Shown here one piece after another: positions 8,428 through 17,509 of a DNA stretch of 64,000 bases (within the stretch, counting starts at the first letter, position 1; every line of letters starts with the position of its first letter). The notes below the pieces were generated by a model. It was not told where the DNA came from, made no database searches, and was given only the letters and a program-made list of their open reading frames with translations. Source of the stretch: Paenibacillus xylanilyticus (GTDB lineage: Bacteria > Bacillota > Bacilli > Paenibacillales > Paenibacillaceae); the NCBI RefSeq assembly GCF_013359935.1, contig NZ_JABMCB010000201.1, positions 186,001 to 250,000 on the forward strand. The letters run 5' to 3'. The translations under genes and the position numbers were made by a program.

Positions 8428-9132
8428 GTGAACTCAGTCTTTGAAGTATGTTATTCGTGGAATAGAGAGGCCATACCGACAGGAGGGGCCGACCCCGTAT
8501 ATATGATGGTTGAATGGCGTTACGGGGCCCCTGCCAAAAGACTTAGGAAAGTAGCACCTAAAATTGTATCGAGAGACATGGAACTTTTGCTCAAACCGGA
8601 ATTTGGAATTGAACTTAAAGGGATTTATGGTTGCCGATCCAAAGAGACGGACATCGGTTGGATTCTGCGGCTTGGCGACGTATACAAGGGGGAAAGTAAG
8701 CAGATTCTGCTTGAATTTGCGATGGGCCCCCGTGTATCGGGAAAAGCAGCCATATGCTCTGCCTACTGGAGTACACGCAAGGTGAAGCAAAGTCAGAGAG
8801 TGCTGCTGCGTCGGGAGCAATTATATATTCAATATACGAGTCATTTGGGAATGTTGAGACAGCCGGAGGATCCGAAGGTAGAGAAGACGATTAAATTAAG
8901 TGAGACCGTACCCTTGATCAAACAAGCCTTACGAGCTTATGAAAGAGGCCGTGCACAAGAGGGAAGCAATCTGCTTCGCAGGCACGCAGATGCTCTGTTA
9001 ATCGAAGCGGCTCGCAAACAGGATCTGGATTATTACCAGGAGGCTGAGATTGTGGAAAAACTGCGTCACCACTATGAAATTACGTATGGTGCATCACATA
9101 ACAGCCATGGAAAAGCCATGTCAGGCGAATAG
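8428..9132 (+). CDS. Orphan C-terminal-type region of a VWA-domain protein
   Basis: A 234-residue protein from a GTG preceded by GGGGGAGAG. MELLLKPEFGIELKGIYGCRSKETDIGWILRLGDVYKGESKQILLEF resembles the beta-rich domain that follows the von Willebrand A domain in secreted or cytosolic VWA proteins, but no VWA domain (DxSxS) is encoded here or just upstream. A helical C-terminal part (about 150-230) follows. There is no signal peptide. It may be a remnant of a longer gene or a stand-alone partner. The upstream LexA-like box suggests induction by DNA damage. Confidence 0.6.
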   Translation: MNSVFEVCYSWNREAIPTGGADPVYMMVEWRYGAPAKRLRKVAPKIVSRDMELLLKPEFGIELKGIYGCRSKETDIGWILRLGDVYKGESKQILLEFAMGPRVSGKAAICSAYWSTRKVKQSQRVLLRREQLYIQYTSHLGMLRQPEDPKVEKTIKLSETVPLIKQALRAYERGRAQEGSNLLRRHADALLIEAARKQDLDYYQEAEIVEKLRHHYEITYGASHNSHGKAMSGE

Positions 9133-9288
9133 GGACAAAGAACTATTGATGACCAAATAAAAAAGGATGTTTCTACATAGAATTTAAAGGTGAAAATAAA
9201 GAATGAGTCGAATGTACTATATATCATAATGATAAGTTGGTTGGGATTGTATCGAATTTTTTGAACAACAAGTGGAGGGTCCGGCAAA

Positions 9289-10248
9289 ATGACAGACCGA
9301 CTGATCCGGTTAATGCGCATTATAACTCTTGTGCAGGCGAAACCGGGGATTCTTGCCCGTGAGCTAGCCGAGCGGTGCGAGACAACGGAAAGGACGATAT
9401 ATCGCGACATGGAGGCCCTCAGCGCAATGCATATTCCGATCGCCAATATGGGACATGGCAGAGGGTACAGATTTATCAGCCACTTTGCCATGTATCCGTT
9501 AAACTGGTCTGACGAAGAAGCTCAAGCTTTTGTACATCTGGCGGAAGTTATGGATGATATCCGCCCTTTGCTGAAGCCTGCCTTTGAGAGCGCATATGAG
9601 AAAGTGGTTGCATCAAATCAGAAGAACAAAACGGAGCGGGTGGAATGGTCGGAGCAAATTAGCGGTTTATTTCAAATTGGAATGTCCGCATGGCAAAATG
9701 ACAAAGAACAGAGGGATAACTCACTGGTAACCCTGCTTCAAGCCGGCATTTCACAAAACACGATTGAAGCAGAACATCTCTCTCAAGGCACGAAGAAGAT
9801 TGTGCGACTTGATCCCTACGGTCTGATTCCTCGTGAGTACCGCTTCGATTTGTTGGCATACTGTCATTTTTCGGAGAGGCTACAAATCTATGAAGTAGGG
9901 AACCTACAGAAAGTTCGGATTCTGCCTCGTACATTCCGCAAAGATGACTTCCTCTTGCAATCCCATTTACGTACGATGGGAGCCAGTCAAGGGCAAGAGA
10001 GGATTGCCTTCAAGATTCGTTTCTCCCGCGATGCAGTTGAACATGTGATGAAGCAAAGATTTTTGGTGCGTCCCATTTTAACGATGGAACCCGAGGGAAC
10101 GTTATTGCTTGAGACCATATTGAGTGATGATCATGAGTTCATGGGGTGGCTTGCCCAATATGGGCCAGAGGCTGAGATCCTTGAACCTGAGGCATACCGG
10201 ATCATGATGAAGGAACGTCTGGAGCGCTGGCAGCAAATATATCGCTGA
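9289..10248 (+). CDS. WYL-domain transcriptional regulator
   Basis: A 319-residue regulator. Residues 1-60 form a DeoR/HTH_11-type winged helix (LIRLMRIITLVQAKPGILARELAERCETTERTIYRDMEAL). The middle carries a WYL-type ligand-sensing domain (RLDPYGLIPREYRFDLLAYCHFSERLQIYEV), and a WCX-like C-terminal part follows. GGAGG lies 9 bases before the ATG. Such proteins bind nucleic-acid-related or other small ligands; the target is unknown. It stands alone between the VWA-type gene and a convergent exonuclease gene. Confidence 0.85.
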   Translation: MTDRLIRLMRIITLVQAKPGILARELAERCETTERTIYRDMEALSAMHIPIANMGHGRGYRFISHFAMYPLNWSDEEAQAFVHLAEVMDDIRPLLKPAFESAYEKVVASNQKNKTERVEWSEQISGLFQIGMSAWQNDKEQRDNSLVTLLQAGISQNTIEAEHLSQGTKKIVRLDPYGLIPREYRFDLLAYCHFSERLQIYEVGNLQKVRILPRTFRKDDFLLQSHLRTMGASQGQERIAFKIRFSRDAVEHVMKQRFLVRPILTMEPEGTLLLETILSDDHEFMGWLAQYGPEAEILEPEAYRIMMKERLERWQQIYR

Positions 10249-10305
10249 ATCCGGCGTAACAGGCGTTCCTTTTTGCGTCATGAAGCGGAAGTTAACGTGG
10301 ACATG

Positions 10306-10977
10306 CTATTCGTTAGTCTTGAACAGATGTGCCAGATTGCCAAAAGGTGATTCCTTCACATCATCATCTGTGCTGCTTGAATAGACGACTTTGGATGCAA
10401 TTCCTTCATCATCAGCGGCACAATTGGTTTCCAGACTGAAGCGGTCAAATTGATGCATGAATACTTTGGCGGTATTAATGGCATCATCCAATGCACGATG
10501 CTGAGTACCGTCGAATTCAATTCCACATAATTCCAGTGCCTGGGTTAGGCCCAGCTGACGGAATTTGCCTTCCTTGCGAACAGTTCGCGACCACTGCTGC
10601 TGCAGATCGTTGTGGTTCGTGATCCAGGCAACATCAAGTTGATGTGTACGACAATGGGAAATCAATTTGCTGCGGTCATCCGGCCCCCAGGAACACATGT
10701 AATACACATCGTTCCCCATCCAGGCAATAAAGTTTTGCAGTGCCTCTGGAAAAAGTGGAGCGGCATCAATATCTTTTTGCGTAATTCCCGTAAATTGAAT
10801 GGTGTCAGTCGACAGGACGGATTTGTTGGAGGGACGAACATATGTATGAAACGTGTCAGATACGTAAAGGCCGTCCGCTCCCTCTGTAACTTTTACCGCA
10901 CCGATATCTATTATTTCAGAAGAGTAGCGAGCATTACGGCTAACCGTGAATTCAAGATCATAGATAATATATGGCAT
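10306..10977 (-). CDS. DEDDh 3'-5' exonuclease (KapD/ERI1-like)
   Basis: A 223-residue member of the RNase T/DNA polymerase III epsilon superfamily. ExoI is YDLEFTVSR (catalytic D and E), an ExoII-like region follows through WGPDDRSKL, and ExoIII is HRALDDAINTAKVF (H-x4-D), giving the DEDDh set. DLEFT at the very N-terminus resembles the KapD/ERI1 branch. The C-terminal ~40 residues look disordered. The substrate (RNA or DNA) cannot be read from sequence. Confidence 0.82.
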   Translation of the reverse strand: MPYIIYDLEFTVSRNARYSSEIIDIGAVKVTEGADGLYVSDTFHTYVRPSNKSVLSTDTIQFTGITQKDIDAAPLFPEALQNFIAWMGNDVYYMCSWGPDDRSKLISHCRTHQLDVAWITNHNDLQQQWSRTVRKEGKFRQLGLTQALELCGIEFDGTQHRALDDAINTAKVFMHQFDRFSLETNCAADDEGIASKVVYSSSTDDDVKESPFGNLAHLFKTNE

Positions 10978-11095
10978 AGGACAAGCTCCTTTATCATTAA
11001 TACATGTTCTATTTCTCTATATTACAGGGAAGCCTGCGGGATGTCAGCCTGTATTGCAATTCATTTTCACTGCATACTCGATTTGCACACAGGAG

Positions 11096-11124
11096 TTGAC
11101 AATTTCTTGTAGATGCTCTAATGT
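11096..11124 (+). promoter_or_regulatory. Sigma-A promoter of the proS leader
   Basis: TTGACA at 11096-11101, 17-base spacer, TAATGT at 11119-11124. Transcription would begin near 11131, just before the T-box stem I. Confidence 0.75.
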
Positions 11125-11130
11125 GATCAA

Positions 11131-11454
11131 AAATGCTAACAGCGATTATCGAGGATATGATTACGTAAGCCGGCTTCAGGCAGAGAGGGAACCGATCGGT
11201 GTGAGGTTTCTGTTGCTGCTTCGTAGTTCCCACCTCGCGAGCTGCGGAGGAGAATGCCATCAGGCTGCAACCACCGCCGGAAGGGCCCGTTATGCCCAAG
11301 AAGGACTGCGTGATCTCGCATTGGACATATGGTGAACGGGACCGGTTTGTTCAGCATGCTCAGGGAAGCTTGGGATATATCAGCGAACTGAAATGCGCAG
11401 TTAAATAAGGGTGGTACCACGACACATTCGTCCCTTGACGAATGTGTCTTTTTG
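11131..11454 (+). promoter_or_regulatory. Proline T-box riboswitch upstream of proS
   Basis: Stem I holds the apical signature CAGAGAGGGAACCGATCGG then TGTGAGGTTTCTG. The T-box core AAGGGTGGTACCACG is at 11407-11421 and overlaps an intrinsic terminator (GACACATTCGTC, loop, GACGAATGTGTC and a T-run, ending at 11454). Pairing ATCGAGG with CCTCGCGA and ACGTAAGC with GCTTCGT leaves AGTTCCCA on the 3' side of the specifier loop. The likely specifier is CCC (11229-11231) followed by A, a proline codon, which fits the downstream gene. Uncharged tRNA-Pro should favour the antiterminator. The stretch 10978-11095 upstream holds nothing obvious. Confidence 0.92.
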
Positions 11455-11513
11455 CTGTTTACAAGCGCTAGTTTGCAATAAAAACGATCAGAAAGATAAG
11501 GGGTGTGGAATGG

Positions 11514-13292
11514 ATGCGTCAAAGTGAAATGCTTGTTCCAACATTACGTGAAGCGCCAGCAGAGGCGGATGCAGCCGGGCATCGCTGGTTACTCCGCTCT
11601 GGCATGATTCGCCAGCTGGCTGCAGGGATATACAGTTATTTGCCTTTGGGGCGACGTGTGCTGCTCAATGTTGAACGGATCGTCCGCGAGGAGATGGACC
11701 GTGCCGGTTGTCAGGAAGTACTGCTTCCTATTATGCAGCCTGCGGAACTATGGGAAGAATCCGGAAGGTACAATCAGTATGGACCGGAACTGATGCGTCT
11801 GCAGGATCGGCATGAGCGGGAGTTTGCCCTTGGACCAACTCACGAAGAAGTGGTGACTGCTCTTGCACGCGATGAGGTGAACTCCTATCGGAAGCTGCCG
11901 TTCACATTGTATCAGATCGGGACCAAATTCAGGGATGAACGGCGTCCGAGATTTGGCTTGTTACGGGGACGGGAGTTTATCATGAAGGACGCATACTCTT
12001 TTGCTTCCGACTGGGAAGAGCTGGACCATACGTATCAGGCGATGAATAAGGCGTATTCACGGATTTTGGAGCGCTGTGGCCTGGAGTATATTCGTGTAGA
12101 GGCAGATGCAGGCACAATAGGCGGTCAGGGAGAAACGCATGAGTTCATGGCACTGGCTGATGTGGGAGAGGATACAATTGTATCCTGTAAGGATTGCGGA
12201 TATGCTGCAAATCTGGAGAAGGCAGGATATCAGACCACTGCAGTTGTAACACAGGATACAGAACAGCAGGTGAGCAAAGACGTTTCCGAGTCCGTGAATG
12301 AATCCCAGATCAGTGCCTTGGAACAATCGCCCGTTCCAATTCATACACCTGCCATTCGTTCCATTGCCGAGCTCAGTTCCTTTATGGGCCAGGGACCAGA
12401 GCACATGATCAAAACGCTGCTCTATCAAGCAGATGGTCAACTGGTTGCTGCACTTGTTCGCGGAGATCATGAACTCAATGACATTGCACTGAAGCAGGTA
12501 TTGGGCGTGGAGGAACTCATTCTGGCTGATGAAGAGGCGCTTGCAGGGCGTTCTGATCTGGTGGTAGGTTTCTTGGGTCCGATCGATCTCCATTTGCCGA
12601 TGGTGGTGGACGCTGATGTGGCTGCAATGGAGAGTGCCATTACGGGGGCAAATGAAGTGGATATGCACTATTCCGATGTACGTCCGGGAATTGATTTTGC
12701 CTTGGAGAAAGTGGAACGAATCCGCTTTGCAGCTGAAGGAGATAGCTGTCCGGCATGTGGAGCGAAACTTGTGTTTACCAAAGGCATTGAAGTAGGCCAC
12801 ATCTTCAAACTGGGTACCAAATACAGCGATGCGATGGGGGCTTCCTTTCTGGATCGAAATGGCCGCCAGTGTGCACCAGTGATGGGCTGTTACGGTATTG
12901 GGGTCTCCCGTCTGATGGCTGCCATTGCCGAGCAATATGCAGGAGATGACGGAATCAGGTGGCCAGCAGCCGTTGCCCCTTATCAAATTCATCTGATTCC
13001 GGTCAGCTGGAAGGATGAACAGCAGCGTCAGCTTGTCCTGGAACTTGAACAACAATTATTGGATGCGGGATACACCGTATTGACTGATGATCGGGATGAA
13101 CGGCCTGGCGTAAAATTCAAGGATGCGGAATTGATTGGTCTGCCTGTTCAAATTGTGGTGGGTAGGGACGCTGCAGAGCAGCGTGTCGAATTATGCTCTC
13201 ATGCTCTTGCCGACAAAGGGGAGACAAAACGGATCAGCATGAGTGTAGAAGAGGCACTGAATCATGCAAAGGAAGTGCTCCAGCTCAGATAA
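11514..13292 (+). CDS. proS: Prolyl-tRNA synthetase, bacterial type with editing domain
   Basis: Charges tRNA-Pro with proline. Class II motifs are visible: motif 2 FRDERRPRFGLLRGREFIMKD and motif 3 GCYGIGVSRLMAAIAEQ. The YbaK-like insertion that clears mischarged Ala-tRNA-Pro spans about residues 235-395 (FMGQGPEHMIKTLLYQ, ALVRGDHELNDIALKQ). The anticodon-binding domain is at the C-terminus. I start at the ATG giving MRQSEMLVPTLREAPAEA, as in Bacillus ProS; a GTG at 11505 is also in frame. The length of 592 residues is slightly above usual. Controlled by the T-box in its leader. Confidence 0.96.
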   Translation: MRQSEMLVPTLREAPAEADAAGHRWLLRSGMIRQLAAGIYSYLPLGRRVLLNVERIVREEMDRAGCQEVLLPIMQPAELWEESGRYNQYGPELMRLQDRHEREFALGPTHEEVVTALARDEVNSYRKLPFTLYQIGTKFRDERRPRFGLLRGREFIMKDAYSFASDWEELDHTYQAMNKAYSRILERCGLEYIRVEADAGTIGGQGETHEFMALADVGEDTIVSCKDCGYAANLEKAGYQTTAVVTQDTEQQVSKDVSESVNESQISALEQSPVPIHTPAIRSIAELSSFMGQGPEHMIKTLLYQADGQLVAALVRGDHELNDIALKQVLGVEELILADEEALAGRSDLVVGFLGPIDLHLPMVVDADVAAMESAITGANEVDMHYSDVRPGIDFALEKVERIRFAAEGDSCPACGAKLVFTKGIEVGHIFKLGTKYSDAMGASFLDRNGRQCAPVMGCYGIGVSRLMAAIAEQYAGDDGIRWPAAVAPYQIHLIPVSWKDEQQRQLVLELEQQLLDAGYTVLTDDRDERPGVKFKDAELIGLPVQIVVGRDAAEQRVELCSHALADKGETKRISMSVEEALNHAKEVLQLR

Positions 13293-13783
13293 AGTCTGAT
13301 CCGTTGGTGGATCAGAACACTGTACAGTTACATCGTAAAGTGACATATTTATAGGTCCGAATATTATGCGAAAATGCTTATTAGGCGTATTATGCGGAAG
13401 AAAGAAGGAAAAGAAGGTCTATAGACATATAAATATGCAGAAGTGTCTGCGTAATATCGTACCAAATAACTAGTCTTTACTAATGGTGTATTCTGTATAT
13501 TGGCAAATTAAAAAGTAGACATCCCGGGGAATATGTTTAACCATACAAACAAGTGCAGGTATGCAAATCAAAGTTGTCCATTTTGTTTGCTTGGAAGGCG
13601 GGAAAATCGCGTGATAGTGGCAATTATGCATATATTTTCTATAGTCCGTGGTTAGGGACTCTGGAAGCGTGTGTACGATGAAGTACGTTTACGGATTTAT
13701 TTTTACGGCAAAGCCTTTCCCGGTTATATGTGCTGGTTTAACAAGTCAGCAGCATCTCATTGTTGCTTCCAAATACGAAGAAG
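13293..13783. other. Long 3' intergenic region after proS
   Basis: About 490 bases without a convincing gene. TCTGATCC/GGATCAGA at about 13285-13306 makes a hairpin with no T-run. The rest is AT-rich, and the short plus-strand frame at 13648-13908 lacks a ribosome binding site and runs through the terminator. Confidence 0.45.
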
Positions 13784-13828
13784 AAAGGGTGCTCCTTCAG
13801 CCATGTTGGCTTGAGGAACACCCTTTTT
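13784..13828. terminator. Bidirectional terminator between proS and the nucleotidase gene
   Basis: AAAGGGTGcTCCT...AGCC pairs with GGCTtGAGGaACACCC followed by TTTTT. The A-rich 5' side gives T residues on the other strand, so it can end both convergent transcripts. Confidence 0.8.
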
Positions 13829-13904
13829 GTCGTTGCTGTTATGATCCCTCTTGGTCCTGTCGTACCGTGAAGCAGATCACGTTAATATCAGATCTTGCCT
13901 TAAC

Positions 13905-15740
13905 TTAAGAAGCAGCAGGCAGTTTCAGTTGTTGACCCGGATAAATCCAGTGAGGATTTTTGATGTTGTTCAATTTTTGCAGTGCTTGCCAGGTTGTGTT
14001 GTATTTTTTGGAGATGGAATACAGGGAGTCTCCGGATTTAACAACATATACTTTGGCTGGAGCAGGTTTGTTCGGTGTCGGTTTCGACGGTTTTTCTGGT
14101 TTTGGTGTTTCCGGTTTTGGTGTTTCTGGCTTCGGTGCAGTTGGAGCCGGTGTCTCTGCAGTTGGAGCCGGTGTCTCTGCAGCTGGAGCTTCTGGTTCAA
14201 CTGTAGGTGCTTTCGCTTCCTTGATTCGGCCATCTGTTTTGATATCTACAGCGCCAAGTTTTTGCATGTATTCAATCAGCGCTTCGTCCATTGCACCGTA
14301 CATGCCGGTAATGGTGTATTTGTTGAACATGGTGTACTCGTCACCACCAACAGCTGTGAAATCGTTGGTAGCCAGTGTATACGTTGCTTCCGGATCAAGA
14401 GCTTTGTCGCCAATCATCACGGAATGTACGCGGCTGCCTTTAGCAGCTGAAGAATCAATGCTGAACGTCATGCCGGATACTTGCGGGAAACCACCGCTTG
14501 GTTCCGGGTAGGAGGCTGCGCCGTTTTCAAGGGCTGCGAGAACATCGGAGCCTTTTACATCAAGCGTTACAACCTGATTACCAAAAGGAAGTACAGTGAT
14601 AATGTCGCCTTTGGTTACGGTACCTTCTTCAATGGAAGCACGGATACCGCCGCCGTTTGTGAGCGCGATATCTGCGTTGCTGACATCACGGAGGGCGTCT
14701 GCGAGCAGGTCACCCAGGTTCGTCTCACCCGCACGAACTTGTTCGCGTTGACCATCGAGCAGAATGGCAGTATTTGCTACCTCTTCTTCGAGAATTGGTT
14801 CCTGTTCTTTCTGAATGGAATTTACGAGTGCTTCTACTTTTTCATTCGGTTTAATATCTTTTGCTTCTGTTTCATCAATGAGCGTAGCTTGTTTCTTCGT
14901 TACCTTGCCACCATCTACCCACAGATCGATGACACCTACAAAGTTGGTATACTCTCCTGCACTCGCGATCAATGTCCCGTTATCGGATACGAGACCGTCC
15001 TGCAGGATGGTGTGGCTATGTCCGTCGATGAATACATCGATACCCGGAACTTCTTTTACAACTTTGAAGCTAGTGTCTGTACTGGAAGCATCTTGTCCAA
15101 GGTGACCGAGTACAATTACAACATCTACTTTGCTGCGAATTTCGTTCACCAGCACTTTGGCTTCCGCAGTCGGGTCAGTAATATCCAGACCTTCAACATT
15201 TTTCGGATTCGTTTTGTACATCGTTTCAGGTGTAGTCAGTGCAATGATACCGATTTTGACACCGTCAACTTCTTTAATGAGATAGGGATCGAAGAGACGT
15301 GTTCCGTCTTTTTTCTTCACATTGGCACTGAGCATTGGAAAGTTCATCATATCTGCAAGTTCGATGAGGTGTTCGGAGCCGTAGTTGAATTCATGGTTAC
15401 CCGGAACGATGGCCTGATAGCCCATTTCGTTCATGACTTTGACGATACTCTCGCCGTTCACGAGTGTTGCAAAGGTTGTGCCATGCACCGCATCTCCTGC
15501 ATCAAGCAAAAGGGTGTTGGGGTTCTCGCTGCGGTATTTGTCCGCAATCCCGGCCACTTTGGCATAGCCCATCGCAGGCGAAGCTTCGACTGCACGTGCA
15601 TGTGTGTCATTCGTATGTAGAATCGTAATGTGTTTACCTGTGCCCGGAGTCGTGTCCGTTGCAGCAGCCGCAATTCCTACACTGCCAAACAGTAAGCAAA
15701 CCGTTAGCAGAAGTGAAACGTATGTCTTCCAGAGTTTCAT
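13905..15740 (-). CDS. Secreted 5'-nucleotidase / 2',3'-cyclic phosphodiesterase family protein with LysM
   Basis: A 611-residue exported phosphoesterase. A signal peptide (MKLWKTYVSLLLTVCLLFGS...AAA) leads into a calcineurin-like metallophosphatase with HTNDTHA, LLDAGDAVHG, VPGNHEFNYG, LGHLGQD and DGHSHT as metal ligands. The 5'-nucleotidase C-terminal substrate domain follows (NLGDLLADALR, LTNGGGIRASI). A low-complexity linker built of repeated PAPTAET and PKPET units leads to one C-terminal LysM (YVVKSGDSLYSISKKYNTTW), which should hold the enzyme on peptidoglycan. Likely role: release of phosphate and nucleosides from extracellular nucleotides. The start at 15740 has GGGGAGG 12 bases upstream, a little far. 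The frame extends further to 15785, without support. Confidence 0.9.
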   Translation of the reverse strand: MKLWKTYVSLLLTVCLLFGSVGIAAAATDTTPGTGKHITILHTNDTHARAVEASPAMGYAKVAGIADKYRSENPNTLLLDAGDAVHGTTFATLVNGESIVKVMNEMGYQAIVPGNHEFNYGSEHLIELADMMNFPMLSANVKKKDGTRLFDPYLIKEVDGVKIGIIALTTPETMYKTNPKNVEGLDITDPTAEAKVLVNEIRSKVDVVIVLGHLGQDASSTDTSFKVVKEVPGIDVFIDGHSHTILQDGLVSDNGTLIASAGEYTNFVGVIDLWVDGGKVTKKQATLIDETEAKDIKPNEKVEALVNSIQKEQEPILEEEVANTAILLDGQREQVRAGETNLGDLLADALRDVSNADIALTNGGGIRASIEEGTVTKGDIITVLPFGNQVVTLDVKGSDVLAALENGAASYPEPSGGFPQVSGMTFSIDSSAAKGSRVHSVMIGDKALDPEATYTLATNDFTAVGGDEYTMFNKYTITGMYGAMDEALIEYMQKLGAVDIKTDGRIKEAKAPTVEPEAPAAETPAPTAETPAPTAPKPETPKPETPKPEKPSKPTPNKPAPAKVYVVKSGDSLYSISKKYNTTWQALQKLNNIKNPHWIYPGQQLKLPAAS

Positions 15741-15919
15741 ATGAATCGGTAACCTCCCCAAAATATGATCTGCTTGAGCTCGCACAGCTCAAATTGTATT
15801 TTAGCAGACTATGTTTCGGAAATCTCGTGATTTACGTAAAAATAGGTAACCTGAAAGTAACATCTAATCTGTCAAATGGGAAATAAAGTTTAAATTCCAC
15901 AAGAAAGGAACATGTGTTC

Positions 15920-16336
15920 TTATATAGAGTAAAAAAAATGCTGCGCTTCACGCGGCAGTCCTGTACGCAAACAGAATTTCTCCAGGGATTCATCCGGTTC
16001 CGGCTTGACCCCTGAGGTCAGTAATTGAATGGCAAAGCGATTGGCCTGTCTTTCCAGCTTGCCGGGAGCAAAATAGGAGTGCTCTTCCAAAAAGAAACGG
16101 TTGATGCCTTTGTGCAATCGGTCGTGTCCAAGTTCATGAGCACATACAAACCGCTGCCATTCCGGCGGCAGTTCACTGTGAATGACAATAAACCTGCGAC
16201 GGAGCTTGCGGAAATACAGCCCTTTGGTGGACTTGCCCAAATTGGTGAAACGGATCTGTATTCCAACGGCTCTGGCAATGCTGAAGGGGCAGTTTGTCCG
16301 ATGTTTGCGAATCAGCTTTGTTACAATGTCATCCAT
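15920..16336 (-). CDS. ImmA/IrrE-type metallopeptidase
   Basis: A 138-residue putative zinc protease with the HExxH motif in FVCAHELGHDRLHKGIN. The glutamate ligand may be in the following ERQANRFAIQLL segment (ExxxxA.xFA.xLL is typical). ImmA proteins cleave a partner repressor to derepress a mobile element. It lies 42 bases after the XRE repressor gene in the same direction, the classic ImmR-ImmA order. AGGTGAGATGAT precedes the ATG. Confidence 0.85.
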   Translation of the reverse strand: MDDIVTKLIRKHRTNCPFSIARAVGIQIRFTNLGKSTKGLYFRKLRRRFIVIHSELPPEWQRFVCAHELGHDRLHKGINRFFLEEHSYFAPGKLERQANRFAIQLLTSGVKPEPDESLEKFCLRTGLPREAQHFFYSI

Positions 16337-16378
16337 ATCATCTCACCTGCTGCTTCATTTTGATCAGCTTGCTCTGCC

Positions 16379-16822
16379 TCATGGGCGTTTGTCCGGTTCA
16401 TCTGTTTTTTTGCGCTTGTTCATCTGTTTGGCTTCCCAGAACAGACCTGTCAGCACATCCTTGATGCGTTTTTTGTCCTCATCATCCAGTGGAATTCCGT
16501 CAAACATCAGGTCATCCTCGTCCTCCAGCATTTTCTTGAAATCGCGGCGGTCCTTATAGGTCGCCCATTCCGGGATATCCTGAGGTTCGTTTACTGCGCT
16601 TGCTGCTTCAATGTATCCAGCCTGCTTCATCATGTCGGCATAGGAAACGGAAAGGGCATCTGCCAATTTGCGGATCGTGGCGGGTTTCGGAACACCGCGG
16701 ACTCCATTTTCAATGCGTGAAATTTGTGAGTTGCTTATTCCTGCTGCTTCGGCGAGCTGATTGATGCTATAGCTCTGCTGTTCCCGCAGTTGTTTCAGAT
16801 AAGGGCCAAAAGCGTGCTCCAC
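16379..16822 (-). CDS. XRE-family repressor, ImmR-like
   Basis: A 147-residue protein with an N-terminal Cro/CI helix-turn-helix (SINQLAEAAGISNSQISRIENGVRGVPKPATIRKLADAL) and an acidic C-terminal part ending in a Lys-rich tail. It is paired with an ImmA-type peptidase, so it probably represses a phage-like promoter until it is cleaved. The GTG at 16822 is 11-12 bases after AAGGAG. An ATG at 16829 is closer to the Shine-Dalgarno but out of frame, giving an unrelated short peptide. Likely targets are its own promoter and the divergent ArpU-type gene. Confidence 0.82.
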   Translation of the reverse strand: MEHAFGPYLKQLREQQSYSINQLAEAAGISNSQISRIENGVRGVPKPATIRKLADALSVSYADMMKQAGYIEAASAVNEPQDIPEWATYKDRRDFKKMLEDEDDLMFDGIPLDDEDKKRIKDVLTGLFWEAKQMNKRKKTDEPDKRP

Positions 16823-16922
16823 AATTCATGCCAACTCCTTCAATTTGTATAAGTGTATTTCATTAGATACTAAGAAACCCTTGATGCTGCGTTAACGCTC
16901 TAATATCTGCTGGTACCCCGTT

Positions 16923-17042
16923 TCGGATACGGATCGTTCTTCCAATCGCCGTTATCCCCAGATTTCCTTGATCCCTTGTTGAAGGGAGAAATCCGGTGAT
17001 AAATGCGAACGCTATCGCTTTTTCAGAATCGATTCCGTCTCC
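16923..17042 (-). repeat. Covarying hairpin repeat, copy R1
   Basis: Read on the minus strand: ACGGAATCGATTCT, a GC-rich side hairpin (GCGATAGCGTTCGC), TTTATCACCGGATTT, an apical stem CCCTT...AAGGG, AAATCTGGGGATAA and finally AGAACGATCCGT. Same architecture as R2-R7. It sits in the 687-base region between the divergent ImmR-like and ArpU-like genes. The rest (17043-17509) is AT-rich; ATTCGTG and related short motifs around 17070-17140 could be repressor sites, but I cannot define them. Confidence 0.75.
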
Positions 17043-17509
17043 TCCACTACTTTAGCACTTATACGAGAATTCGTGTTCGCATTAACATTCAAGTACCTTC
17101 TTAATATTAAAAATGGAAATTCGCTTATACGAGGATCTGTGATTATCTGTACTATAACGTATATATACCATTAGGTAAAGGGAATTGAAACATTTATGCC
17201 AAAAGGTATAGGAAATGAGAGCGAGGGTTTTATTTTATCGTCAAAATGACCCGAAATGAAGGTTTACTCCAATCTCCAATAAGTGGTATCCTCAAATAGA
17301 AATACGAACAAAATACGAACACAACATTAAAATGAAACCATCTGTATGTACTGGAAACCGGAATCTTCATGGTTACTAATCCTGCGGAAGTGATTCCAAA
17401 AGGCAACAAAAGAAACCTGGACAATGGCCGTTACTATTTTAGCAAAATGCACAACCCTAATAAAAGAAGAGATGTTTAAGGAAACCAACCCTTAAGGAGG
17501 AGAACGAAT

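Noticed and set aside
12057..13055. Minus-strand frame of 332 codons across proS
   Set aside because: Lies wholly inside a well-defined synthetase gene and has the skewed composition of an antisense frame.
13690..13760. CGGCAAAGCCTTTCCCGG stretch resembling part of a c-di-GMP (GEMM) aptamer
   Set aside because: Only the GCAAAGCC-like core fits. The flanking stems and tetraloop receptor parts are missing, and it lies between convergent genes.
14481..15620. Long plus-strand open frame (379 codons) opposite the 5'-nucleotidase gene
   Set aside because: Antisense shadow: Cys/Phe-rich composition, no Shine-Dalgarno, and the minus strand encodes a clear enzyme with all metal motifs.
16827..16829. 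ATG immediately after the Shine-Dalgarno of the XRE repressor gene
   Set aside because: Out of frame with the helix-turn-helix protein; the in-frame GTG at 16822 gives the family sequence.
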